Assembly (NCBI GenBank): GCA_000433475.1
Contig: HF993078.1
Coordinates: 1 to 40,025 of the forward strand
Reading direction: 5' to 3'
DNA from: Mycoplasma sp. CAG:956
GTDB lineage: Bacteria; Bacillota_I; Bacilli_A; RF39; UBA660
DNA length: 40,025 bases
The position numbers and the translations under genes were made by a program. Below the pieces are notes generated by a model that saw nothing but the letters and a program-made list of their open reading frames with translations, did not search any database and was not told where the DNA came from. This document shows, in pieces, positions 17,086-25,026 of the stretch. Positions within the stretch are counted from its first letter, which is position 1. Each line of letters starts with the position of its first letter.

Positions 17086-17105
17086 TTTGACAACATTTGT
17101 CGAAT
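17086..17105. promoter_or_regulatory. Pair of inverted Spo0A boxes upstream of spo0A
   Basis: The plus strand contains TTTGTCGAA (17096-17104), an exact match to the TGTCGAA core of the 0A box. The minus strand carries TTGTCAAAA just beside it (plus 17086-17094), a second box-like site in the opposite direction. The sites lie 68-87 bases before the spo0A ATG and overlap a possible -35 (TTGTCA) on the minus strand, an arrangement compatible with autoregulation. Binding is inferred from the consensus only. Confidence 0.5.
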
Positions 17106-17143
17106 AAGATCACATTTTACTTTTCTTTAATGAATAAACTTTT

Positions 17144-18343
17144 TTACAGCACTTCTTCTTTATCACTAATTGTAGCAATAGCTGGTAAAGTTTCATTAAT
17201 AATATATTCTAACGTAGCACCACCACCAGTTGAAATATAAGTAAATTTATCAGCCATATTAAACTTGTCAATAGCTCCAATACAGTCCCCACCACCAGCA
17301 ATCGTCTTGGCAGAACTAGAAGTAACAATATTTAATAATTCTAAAGTACCATTACTAAATTTGGCTTCCTCATAAATGCCCGCTGTACCATTCATAAATA
17401 TTGTTTTAGATTCATCAATAATTTTTTTATAAACTTTTAAAGTCTTAGGACCTATATCGCCAATTATCTCATCATTTGCAAGTTTGTTAATATCTTTAGA
17501 AACTACATAATTGTCATCATATTTTTTGCCAACAATAGCATCAAATGGTAAAACTATTTTTTTATTATATTCCTTTAATATTTCTTTTACTCTTGTTAAT
17601 GTTTCAGCATCATCACTAGTTAAAGACTCCCCAACATTAAGCCCTAAAGACTTTAAACAACTATTAGCAAGGCCACCAGTTAATAACATATGATTACATT
17701 TAGGTAATAATTTTTCAATAAGTGGCAATTTATCAGTAATCTTTGCTCCACCCATAATAATAGTAAAAGGAGCTTCTGGATTTAGAACATATTTATTAAG
17801 CATTTCCATTTCCTTTTGCACGCAAAAACCAAGACAGCTTGGAATAAACTTAGTAATACCACTAGTTGAGGCATGCATACGATGACTACTAGCAAAAGCA
17901 TCTAAAACAAAAACATCTCCTAAGGAAGCAAAGTATGCAGCTAGCTGAGGATCATTATTGCTTTCAAAACCATTAGGAACATCTTCAAACCTGGTATTTT
18001 CTACTAATAATATCTCTTTAGGCTGCAACTCAGTTGCTTTTATTTCTAAAAAACTGCTTCTAGTTTCTGGTGAAAAAATAACATTACTACTAACAAGCTC
18101 ATTTAGACGTTCTGCAACTATTCTTAGACTATATTTCTTTTTATCTTCTTCAGTTTTTACTTTTCCAAAATGTGAAAGTAAAATTATCTTACAATTTTTA
18201 TCAATTAAATAATTAATAGTTTCTAAAGATGCCTTTATCTTTGTATCATCTAAAATATGTCCATCCTTAACTGGAACATTAAAATCACAACGAACAATTA
18301 CTCTTTTGTTTAAAACATCAGTTTCTTGTAATAAACACTTCAT
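17144..18343 (-). CDS. pgk: Phosphoglycerate kinase
   Basis: It transfers phosphate from 1,3-bisphosphoglycerate to ADP in glycolysis. The 399-residue protein has RCDFNVP (18-24), the SHFGK and ENTRFE regions, the hinge MNGTAGIYE, and the nucleotide-binding AGGGDCIGAI and STGGGATLEYI near the end. The ATG at 18343 has AGGAG 8 bases upstream. A frame open to 18367 would overlap the preceding gene. The upstream gene stops one base before this ATG, so the two form an operon. No clear terminator follows in the 125 bases before spo0A, so read-through into spo0A is possible. Confidence 0.96.
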   Translation of the reverse strand: MKCLLQETDVLNKRVIVRCDFNVPVKDGHILDDTKIKASLETINYLIDKNCKIILLSHFGKVKTEEDKKKYSLRIVAERLNELVSSNVIFSPETRSSFLEIKATELQPKEILLVENTRFEDVPNGFESNNDPQLAAYFASLGDVFVLDAFASSHRMHASTSGITKFIPSCLGFCVQKEMEMLNKYVLNPEAPFTIIMGGAKITDKLPLIEKLLPKCNHMLLTGGLANSCLKSLGLNVGESLTSDDAETLTRVKEILKEYNKKIVLPFDAIVGKKYDDNYVVSKDINKLANDEIIGDIGPKTLKVYKKIIDESKTIFMNGTAGIYEEAKFSNGTLELLNIVTSSSAKTIAGGGDCIGAIDKFNMADKFTYISTGGGATLEYIINETLPAIATISDKEEVL

Positions 18344-18344
18344 A

Positions 18345-18872
18345 TTAAGCTCTCCTTTCATTAACAAAATTATATGGTAAATGTGAAGCTATTTCTTCAA
18401 AAGATAAACTAGCTTGGGTATCATCTCTTTCAAAATTATCAGAATCAGAAAAATCATACTTTGATAATACTAAAACCCCACCAATATTTTGAGCATCATA
18501 ATTTTTATCAATAGCATCGTTTCTTATGCCAGTAACCAAATTAGAATATACCAATTTCATATTCTCATAAACACCACGGCTTAATCCATTTTCATCATAA
18601 TATATTACTAGCGATATGTCATCATCCCCACTTGGCACAACCTGAATAACTATTCCTTTAATAGCCCTTGCTAAACTAATGCTTCCAATCATCACATTAT
18701 TGGTCTTTATATCACAATCAACAACACGATTCTTATTTAATGATTCAATAAATCTTTTTAACATTTCTAAATGTGGAGAACTAGCTTTATCTATTTCTTT
18801 ACTCCATTCTTCATTAAGAACAAAATCATCTGCTATTGCAATCATTCTTGTATTACTTCTATTATTATTCAT
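18345..18872 (-). CDS. Conserved-looking protein of unknown function upstream of pgk
   Basis: I do not recognise this 175-residue protein. It has no signal peptide, membrane segment or cysteine-metal motif; it is acidic overall, with a central alternating hydrophobic stretch (NVMIGSISLARAIKGIVIQV, then ISLVIYYDENG) that suggests an alpha/beta cytosolic domain. It ends one base before pgk, so it is probably co-transcribed and translationally linked with it. The first ATG has only a distant AAAGG (about 16 bases away) and an in-frame stop lies two codons upstream; Met10 is a possible alternative start. It is complete and undamaged. Confidence 0.75.
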   Translation of the reverse strand: MNNNRSNTRMIAIADDFVLNEEWSKEIDKASSPHLEMLKRFIESLNKNRVVDCDIKTNNVMIGSISLARAIKGIVIQVVPSGDDDISLVIYYDENGLSRGVYENMKLVYSNLVTGIRNDAIDKNYDAQNIGGVLVLSKYDFSDSDNFERDDTQASLSFEEIASHLPYNFVNERRA

Positions 18873-18931
18873 AAATTATAACTAGTTAAACCTTTCTTAA
18901 GAATTAATCTTTTATTATTAATTACTTTTTT

Positions 18932-18940
18932 ATTATATCA
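18932..18940 (-). promoter_or_regulatory. Extended -10 element ahead of the unknown gene and pgk
   Basis: TGATATAAT on the minus strand, with a perfect -10 and extended TG. No good -35 at 17 bases (the nearest TTTACA is 21 bases away). It would give a leader of roughly 50 bases. Confidence 0.4.
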
Positions 18941-19074
18941 AATTTCTTTTAAAAAAACTGTAAAAATACTGTAATTTTATGGAATTTAAAAAAAGCATAA
19001 TAATAATTACTTTCTAATAATTAATTATCACACTTTCATATTAATTTGCATTTAACTATATATAATTTAAATTC

Positions 19075-19099
19075 ATAAGATTATATAATTATATCTTAT
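19075..19099 (-). other. Hairpin after gap, weak terminator candidate
   Basis: ATAAGAT and ATCTTAT form a 7-base-pair stem, extended by ATA/TAT inside, starting about 10 bases after the gap stop codon. No T-run follows on the minus strand, so termination efficiency is doubtful. Confidence 0.3.
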
Positions 19100-19109
19100 A
19101 ATCAAACTT

Positions 19110-20123
19110 TTATTTTTCTAAACTTAATAAATATCTTAAAGTAGATATCATTTGATGAGTATAACCCATTTCATTATCATACCAAGCTACAACTTTTGCT
19201 AAACAAGTATCCCCAAAACTAATAACATCAGTTGAAAGTAAATCGACTATGGCACCACATTTCTTACCAATACAATCACTTGAAACAATTGGATCATTAG
19301 ATACTTTTAAAGTTGCATTTTGATTAGTAATAAATAAATTATTTAATTCATCCTTAGTAACATTTTTTGCTAATTCTAAAGTTAAATCAATCATTGAACC
19401 ATCTGGTACAGGAACTCTAAATGCTTTACCAACAATTTTACCATCTAAAGAAGGAATAACTTTACCAATTGCACTAGCTGCTCCAGTCGATGCAGGAACA
19501 ATATTAGCAGCACAAGCTCTACCACGTCTAGCATAAATACCTTTATTATGTGTTATATCAAGAGTAGCTTGATCATTTGTATAGGCATGAATTGTACTCA
19601 TAGCACCACCCTTTATACCAATATTTTTTTCAATTACCGATACAACTGGTGCCATACAATTTGTTGTGCAAGAAGCTGCCGAAATAATTTGTTCAGAACC
19701 ATCCAAAATTTCATGGTTAACATTATAAACAATAGTCTTCATATCGCCCTTACCTGGAGCTGATATAACCACTTTTTTAGCACCAGCTTCAATATGTTTA
19801 TATGCATCCTCATATTTAGTAAAATGCCCACTACATTCAAGAACCGCATCAATTTGTAATTTTTTCCAAGGTAAATTAATAGGATCCTTCTCACTATATA
19901 CTTTTATTCTTTTTACTCCTGCAATCACCAAGAAATCGTTTTCAAAACCAATTTGCTCTTCATGAAAACTACGATGATTAGTATCATATTTTAAAAGATA
20001 TGCTAATTCTTCTGCTGTTGCTAAATCATTAATTGCCACAACATCCAAATCTTTACTCGTAATCATCTCCCTAAATGCTAAACGTCCAATTCTCCCAAAT
20101 CCATTAATTGCTATTTTTTTCAC
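19110..20123 (-). CDS. gap: Glyceraldehyde-3-phosphate dehydrogenase, type I
   Basis: It oxidises glyceraldehyde-3-phosphate to 1,3-bisphosphoglycerate. The 337-residue protein has the dinucleotide fold INGFGRIGR, Asp33 in the NAD-type VAINDL, the catalytic Cys152 in SAASCTTNC, His179, and the AFRVPVPDGSMIDLT and WYDNEMGY signatures. The start is a GTG at 20123 preceded by GAAAGGG; no in-frame ATG is available nearby. It lies upstream of the unknown gene and pgk with a 237-base gap. Triose-phosphate isomerase and enolase, often found in such clusters, are not here. Confidence 0.95.
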   Translation of the reverse strand: MKKIAINGFGRIGRLAFREMITSKDLDVVAINDLATAEELAYLLKYDTNHRSFHEEQIGFENDFLVIAGVKRIKVYSEKDPINLPWKKLQIDAVLECSGHFTKYEDAYKHIEAGAKKVVISAPGKGDMKTIVYNVNHEILDGSEQIISAASCTTNCMAPVVSVIEKNIGIKGGAMSTIHAYTNDQATLDITHNKGIYARRGRACAANIVPASTGAASAIGKVIPSLDGKIVGKAFRVPVPDGSMIDLTLELAKNVTKDELNNLFITNQNATLKVSNDPIVSSDCIGKKCGAIVDLLSTDVISFGDTCLAKVVAWYDNEMGYTHQMISTLRYLLSLEK

Positions 20124-20342
20124 TTCTATAACCCTTTCTTTTTTATAACTTTTTATAAATTTTACTTATTATTTTATAATTATCATATTTATATTAATTT
20201 CACTTACCATATTATATATTTTATCCATCAATCATTAAATTATTCTTGTAAAAACTCATTAAAAGCTTTAATATACTTATCTATATAACATAGTAAGTTT
20301 ATAAAACATTTTCCTTATTATATATACCTTATTTAACCACCA

Positions 20343-22001
20343 TCACTTTTCAAAACAAGAACCACCAATAAATTCCCTTAAAACACAGTCATCAGCAATA
20401 TACTCACTTGAAATTGGATAATAATTCTTTAAGAAGTTAATAAGACGACGTGCTTCTTCATAATATAAAGAATCAGTACCAACTGAATATAAAAGAGGTT
20501 CAGCAAATACCTTTAAAACTCCTAATTCATAAACTAACGAAGTATTAATAATGACATCACTGGTATTAATATATGGGAAAATATACTTTTCCTCACCGCT
20601 ACGTACATCTTGCCATGAACAAATTGTTTTACTAACATCATTACCTCTAGTACGATTATCTCTTATCATTCTTCTTATTAATCTTAAATCAGTCGTACTA
20701 ATATAATTATTGCTATCTAAATTTAGTGGCATAAATGGACTTAGATATATTTTAAACTTAATATCACTATTAATATATGGTGTTAATTCATCATTTAAAC
20801 AATGTAATCCTTCCATTAATATAATATAATTGTCATCTATTTTAGTGGTACCATTTACATATTCACGAACTCCAGAAACAAAATTATAAGTCGGAAGCTC
20901 AACCTCTTTTCCAGATAATAAAGAATTAATATCGTTATTTAATAATTCTACATCGATTGATGCTACACTTTCAAAATCATATTTTCCGTCTGGTAATTTA
21001 GGAGTATCAACTCTATTCTTAAAATAATCATCTACACTAATAGTTAAAGTCTTAATTCCCCTTGCTTGTAAATCTAATGATAATTTTTTACAAGTTGTGG
21101 TTTTACCACTGCTAGAAGGACCAGCAATCATTACAAATTTGCTATTTTTTTCTAGAATTTTATTAGCAACCTCATGAATTTTATTATCATAATTAATTTC
21201 ACTTAATCTAATCAAATCTTTAATTTTACCACTAGCTACTACTTTATTAACTTGATAAACATATGGGATATTGCACCTATATAGCCATTCTTTTTCGCTT
21301 TTAAAACACTCGATAACTTTTTCATAATGAACATAAGAAGGCACTTCATCTTGGCTTCTAGGTGTTGGAAATAATAAAACAATTTCAGAATCATTTAAGG
21401 CAACTAAATCAAAACGATTTAGACAGCCTGTACTATAAGGCATTTCAACATAAAAATAATCAAAATAATCTTCTAACTTATATATTGTAACTAACTCATC
21501 ATCAATATTTAAAACATTATGATAATTAGGAACCTTACCTTCTTTTTTATAAAATTCTACCATTTCTTTGCTAAGAACATTCATCTTAACAATCCTTAAA
21601 TTACTACTAATAATTTTAGCCATTCTTTCTTTAATCTTAATAATTTCTTTATTAGTAATTTTCAAATCATTAATAGTAATATGTATACCACGCATAATTG
21701 AATGGTCAAAACTTATATCAACTCTCTTCCCATAAATATCATACATTGAAGCTAAAAAGACATATTTCAAACCAGCTTGATACATTTTATAGCCAGCCAA
21801 ATCATTACTATCAACAAAATTAATTGTACAATCTCTTTTTAATTTAGTATCAAAATTTACTATCGTATTATCTATTTTAGCTCCCACTATTTTCTTTTGC
21901 AGGCTATTTGGCAACTTGGTAACCACATCAACTATTTTAGTATTTTTTAAAACATCTATTTGTTTACCATCATTATAAGTAATTCTAACTTTATTATTCA
22001 T
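20343..22001 (-). CDS. TGS-domain nucleoside (uridine-type) kinase
   Basis: The protein combines an N-terminal TGS-like domain (about 1-65), a middle region resembling the second additional domain of threonyl-tRNA synthetase (about 65-220, including FDHSIMRGIHI) and a P-loop kinase of the uridine kinase/phosphoribulokinase family. Walker A is GPSSSGKTT near residue 294, followed by SVDDYFKNR and the ILMEGLHCLND strand. Such proteins are widely annotated as nucleoside kinases in Firmicutes; the exact substrate is not known from sequence. I start at ATG 22001, which has GAAGG at 6 bases, rather than the ATG two codons earlier that abuts it. It ends in TGA. Confidence 0.85.
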   Translation of the reverse strand: MNNKVRITYNDGKQIDVLKNTKIVDVVTKLPNSLQKKIVGAKIDNTIVNFDTKLKRDCTINFVDSNDLAGYKMYQAGLKYVFLASMYDIYGKRVDISFDHSIMRGIHITINDLKITNKEIIKIKERMAKIISSNLRIVKMNVLSKEMVEFYKKEGKVPNYHNVLNIDDELVTIYKLEDYFDYFYVEMPYSTGCLNRFDLVALNDSEIVLLFPTPRSQDEVPSYVHYEKVIECFKSEKEWLYRCNIPYVYQVNKVVASGKIKDLIRLSEINYDNKIHEVANKILEKNSKFVMIAGPSSSGKTTTCKKLSLDLQARGIKTLTISVDDYFKNRVDTPKLPDGKYDFESVASIDVELLNNDINSLLSGKEVELPTYNFVSGVREYVNGTTKIDDNYIILMEGLHCLNDELTPYINSDIKFKIYLSPFMPLNLDSNNYISTTDLRLIRRMIRDNRTRGNDVSKTICSWQDVRSGEEKYIFPYINTSDVIINTSLVYELGVLKVFAEPLLYSVGTDSLYYEEARRLINFLKNYYPISSEYIADDCVLREFIGGSCFEK

Positions 22002-22025
22002 ATACATCCTTCTATTCTCTCTTCG

Positions 22026-22034
22026 ATTATATCA
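22026..22034 (-). promoter_or_regulatory. Extended -10 element ahead of the nucleoside kinase
   Basis: TGATATAAT on the minus strand, 25 bases before the kinase ATG. The -35 position is a poor match. Confidence 0.4.
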
Positions 22035-22121
22035 AAAAACTTTTTAAAAGTCTTTTAAATTTTATTAATTTTTTAATAAGATTAGAACCATTTCTTTAAA
22101 GACAAATTATTACTAAAAACT

Positions 22122-22164
22122 AAAAAAGAACTTTAACTTACAATCACCAGTAAATTTAAAGTTC
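22122..22164 (-). terminator. Rho-independent terminator of the membrane-anchored protein gene
   Basis: GAACTTTAA (22164-22156) pairs with TTAAAGTTC (22136-22128), with a further TTAC/GTAA stem inside, and is followed by six T on the minus strand. It lies 26 bases after the stop at 22190. Confidence 0.75.
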
Positions 22165-22189
22165 CTTAATTAATTTTATTAGTTATATA

Positions 22190-23590
22190 TTAGAAAGTAT
22201 CACTTAAAATATCATCTTCTAAAATATCTTCTTTACCAAAAAAGCTAAAAATTTGTCCAATCTTTGTCTTATAAAAATTTTGCATTTCTGAATCTATCTT
22301 GTCTTTTTCTTCCTGACTCATATCATTATAATCAATGGCATCTTTTGTCTCTATAGGTTTAATTGTTATATTAGTTGAAAGATTATAATCAAGTTCTAAA
22401 TTAAAATCAAAATTATAAATTAACGCATCTAAACTAAGATTTACATTTAAAAGTCCAGCTAAATCATCATCAGTATCAGTATTAATCTTATTTGTCATAT
22501 TTAAATTTATAGTCATTCCTAAAAGATTAAACTTACATTCCGTAATAGTAGCATTATCTTTTTTCTCACGATTTATTGTTCCTAATAAAACATCTTTATA
22601 ATATAGGGAAGCAACAATAACTCCATCATCGTTTTTAATACTCTCAGCTCTAAATTTAGAATTAGGTAAACCAAAATTCATTTTTTTTGTCTCTTTATTA
22701 TAACTAAAGTTAAAGATAGTACTACTATTTCCTATTTCAATTCCTGCAAAATTATTTAATAATCCAGAAGTATAAATATTTATTTCTAAAGTATCGTTTA
22801 TATTATTAATTCGTTCTTCAATACTTTTTTTAGCTTCACTAAACGAATTGTAATCTAGAAAAACATACATAAAATTATAAATAAAATAGTATGCTGAATC
22901 ATCTAAGTTATTATATATTTTACTAACTGTATCTTTATCTAATTTATAAGTATATTTATTATACTTAGCAAATTCATCTTTAGAAGTTCCTTTATTTCTA
23001 AAAACATTATCATTACTAATACTATCTAAAACTGCATTTTTTAAACTGTCTACAGCTTTACCTAGTGATACGTTTTTTACATCAATATTAATATCATTTG
23101 AATTATCTTCTACTTTAATAAAATTACAAATCAAATTATCTTTGCCAGTGCAATCATAATTATCAAGATTATAAACATTATCGAACAAATTATCACTAGC
23201 TATATAGCTACTCCCCTTATCATTAAGAGTACTACCACTTAAAATCTTTTTACCATCTTCAGTCACACTACCTGATATTTGAGTTTTATCATTATCACCA
23301 TCAATAAAGCCACGAATATTTAAAGCATCATCTGCTAGTGTATCATCAACTAAATTTCCACCTAGCTTAATTGTTGTTCCAAACTGTAAAGTAGAAGTTG
23401 GATTTTCTTCTTTAGTATCAACTAGTGCAAATGTTCTAATTACACTTTGTCTAATAACATATTTAGGATTGTTCATCAATGTATAAAATATAACGCATAA
23501 AAGAGCAATAGCTATTAACAAAAAAACACCTATTAAAAGCCATTTATTCATTTTTTTCTTTTTCTTTTTTTCTAATACTAACTCACTCAT
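22190..23590 (-). CDS. Membrane-anchored extracytoplasmic protein of unknown function
   Basis: I do not recognise this 466-residue protein. Residues 8-13 are six consecutive lysines, followed by one hydrophobic segment (about 17-39) and a long, Asn/Asp-rich outer part, so it should be anchored by its N-terminus with some 420 residues outside the membrane. The outer part has many alternating hydrophobic strands (for example INLNMTNKI, LNVNLSLDALIYNFDFNLEL), suggesting a beta-rich fold, and one pair of cysteines (DCTGKDNLIC). The start has GAGGT at 7 bases. It has its own promoter-like site and terminator, so it is probably monocistronic. Confidence 0.8.
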   Translation of the reverse strand: MSELVLEKKKKKKMNKWLLIGVFLLIAIALLCVIFYTLMNNPKYVIRQSVIRTFALVDTKEENPTSTLQFGTTIKLGGNLVDDTLADDALNIRGFIDGDNDKTQISGSVTEDGKKILSGSTLNDKGSSYIASDNLFDNVYNLDNYDCTGKDNLICNFIKVEDNSNDINIDVKNVSLGKAVDSLKNAVLDSISNDNVFRNKGTSKDEFAKYNKYTYKLDKDTVSKIYNNLDDSAYYFIYNFMYVFLDYNSFSEAKKSIEERINNINDTLEINIYTSGLLNNFAGIEIGNSSTIFNFSYNKETKKMNFGLPNSKFRAESIKNDDGVIVASLYYKDVLLGTINREKKDNATITECKFNLLGMTINLNMTNKINTDTDDDLAGLLNVNLSLDALIYNFDFNLELDYNLSTNITIKPIETKDAIDYNDMSQEEKDKIDSEMQNFYKTKIGQIFSFFGKEDILEDDILSDTF

Positions 23591-23611
23591 ATTATTACCT
23601 CTACTATTTAT

Positions 23612-23641
23612 ATCTTATCATTAAATCGATAGTTTAAGCAA
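23612..23641 (-). promoter_or_regulatory. Putative promoter of the membrane-anchored protein gene
   Basis: TTGCTT and TAAGAT on the minus strand with an 18-base spacer and an extended TGA before the -10. It lies about 20 bases ahead of the GAGGT site. Confidence 0.4.
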
Positions 23642-23740
23642 TAATATTCTTAGCAAGATTAAAAGTTATTATAATTTAAATAATTTTTCAAATAATTAAA
23701 AAAAATTTGAAATAATCAGTTACTTTTAAAAATTATTTAT

Positions 23741-24673
23741 TTAATTTCTATCTATCTTTTCTTTATGACGATTAACTAATTCTTTAATCTTTCGAAAATA
23801 ATGATTTATTCCAGATTTACTTATTGTTTTTCCACTTTCTACCGAGACAATTTCTGCTAATTCTTGGTATGATGTTTCTGGATACTTAATTCGATACTCA
23901 ATAACATCTTGAATTCTTTCATCTAAAAGCCCCAATAAATCATGTTTTTTTAAATATTCTATATCCTCTAATTGTTTAAGACCAGTTATAGTTGTCTTTT
24001 CTTGATTGGCTATTTCGCAATTATTTAAACGATTTACCATATTTTTATGATCGCGGTAAATTCTGATATCCTCAAAAAAGAACATGCTATTAATAGCACC
24101 AAACATTTTTAAAGTATCACTTATCATCTCCGCTTGTTTAACATAAATCATATATCTAGTTTTTCTTTTTAATATTTTAGAAACAATATTAAATTGTTTT
24201 AATAAATGGACAATTAAGTTAGCCTCTTCTTTAGTAGTAACACTCATTTCCATATGATAACCACTAGTTTGTGGATTACTCACACTTCCTGTTGCTAAGA
24301 AAAGTCCTCTTAAAAAGGCTATTTTCTCTTCATCGGTTGCTAGCATATAAGCATCTGGCATTACCTTCGCATTACTTTCTACTATATTTAATTTTTCTAA
24401 TACTTCACTAGCATTATTATATGTTAAAATATATATCTGTTTAACTCGAAAACGATTTTGAATTCTAACCGTCATTCTAGGTCGAATCTGAAAACACTTT
24501 TTCATTAAAGTATATATTCTTCTAGCAACGGAAGCATTTTCGATAGTTAAAATGATTTCATTATCTTTAATATCACTATCAAAACGAATAAATGCTGACA
24601 ACTCAGCTATTGCTTCAACAACATTACTATCAAGATGAGCAATTTCATCTTTTATTCTCGTCGTATAAGTCAT
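23741..24673 (-). CDS. whiA: DNA-binding protein WhiA
   Basis: WhiA is a conserved Gram-positive protein with a degenerate LAGLIDADG homing-endonuclease-like domain and a C-terminal helix-turn-helix; in Streptomyces it drives sporulation septation and in Bacillus it affects division and chromosome segregation. The 310-residue product shows LSAFIRFDSDI, the AFLRGLFLATGSVSNP segment and the C-terminal ETSYQELAEIVSVESGKTISKSGINHYFRKI. I use ATG 24673 (MTYTTRIKDEI) with AAAGG upstream; the predicted promoter also lies too close for the frame's earlier start at 24709. Its usual neighbours rapZ and yvcK are absent. Confidence 0.94.
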   Translation of the reverse strand: MTYTTRIKDEIAHLDSNVVEAIAELSAFIRFDSDIKDNEIILTIENASVARRIYTLMKKCFQIRPRMTVRIQNRFRVKQIYILTYNNASEVLEKLNIVESNAKVMPDAYMLATDEEKIAFLRGLFLATGSVSNPQTSGYHMEMSVTTKEEANLIVHLLKQFNIVSKILKRKTRYMIYVKQAEMISDTLKMFGAINSMFFFEDIRIYRDHKNMVNRLNNCEIANQEKTTITGLKQLEDIEYLKKHDLLGLLDERIQDVIEYRIKYPETSYQELAEIVSVESGKTISKSGINHYFRKIKELVNRHKEKIDRN

Positions 24674-24699
24674 AATTTTTCCTTTCTTAATTTTTATAA

Positions 24700-24728
24700 A
24701 TTTTACCAAAGTTTATAAATAGCATCAA
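24700..24728 (-). promoter_or_regulatory. whiA promoter
   Basis: TTGATG (24728-24723), 17-base spacer and TAAAAT (24705-24700) on the minus strand, with an extended TGG before the -10. Transcription would start about 20 bases ahead of the ATG. Confidence 0.55.
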
Positions 24729-24810
24729 GCCAATAAACTAAACTTTATCTTTTTTATACAAAACTACAAGTTTGGTAACAAAATATTTATTATTTAATAA
24801 TTATAGCTCT

Positions 24811-24839
24811 TTGAATAACTATATCTAATATGATATTCT
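24811..24839 (+). promoter_or_regulatory. Putative plus-strand promoter of a small RNA
   Basis: TTGAAT (24811-24816), 17 bases, TATTCT (24834-24839), with TG at 24831-24832 forming an extended -10. The predicted start near 24847 coincides with the first base of an inverted repeat. Confidence 0.4.
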
Positions 24840-24846
24840 ACCAATC

Positions 24847-25026
24847 GATGTGAGCAATTACAAGTTATATTCATAAAATTTACCCCATTTATAACTAATA
24901 TCAACTAATTAACCAAAGTAATATAACTTCAATATTTTTCTAATTCTAATACCTTACTTCGGCTCACATCAAAAAAAACTATATTTGATTTTCGATGTCT
25001 CGATTATCTTATATAGTTTCTTTTTT
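24847..25026 (+). ncRNA. Candidate small RNA with paired ends
   Basis: The 351-base gap between the M23 gene and whiA has no long open frame. On the plus strand GATGTGAGC (24847-24855) pairs perfectly with GCTCACATC (24962-24970), and AAGTTATATT (24862-24871) pairs with AATATAACTT (24920-24929), giving a long rod with an internal bubble and a large AT-rich loop. A terminator-like hairpin with six T ends at 25026. Promoter, paired ends and terminator together suggest a roughly 180-base RNA with a 6S-like layout. The bubble is very asymmetric (6 against 32 bases), and I recognise no conserved 6S sequence, so the family is unassigned. Confidence 0.35.
24971..25019 (-). terminator. Terminator of the ftsEX operon, probably bidirectional
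   Basis: AAACTATAT (24976-24984) pairs with ATATAGTTT (25011-25019), with nested GAT/ATC and TCGA/TCGA pairs inside. On the minus strand it is followed by a run of T just after the M23 stop; on the plus strand CTTTTTT follows, so it could also end the candidate small RNA. Confidence 0.75.

Noticed and set aside
20124..20342. Promoter or riboswitch in the gap upstream of gap
   Set aside because: AT-rich with several TATAAT-like strings but no well-spaced -35 and no convincing structure.
24847..24970. Short mobile element (MITE) bounded by the inverted repeat
   Set aside because: No target-site duplication at its ends, no second copy in the window, and the ends fit a promoter start and terminator better.
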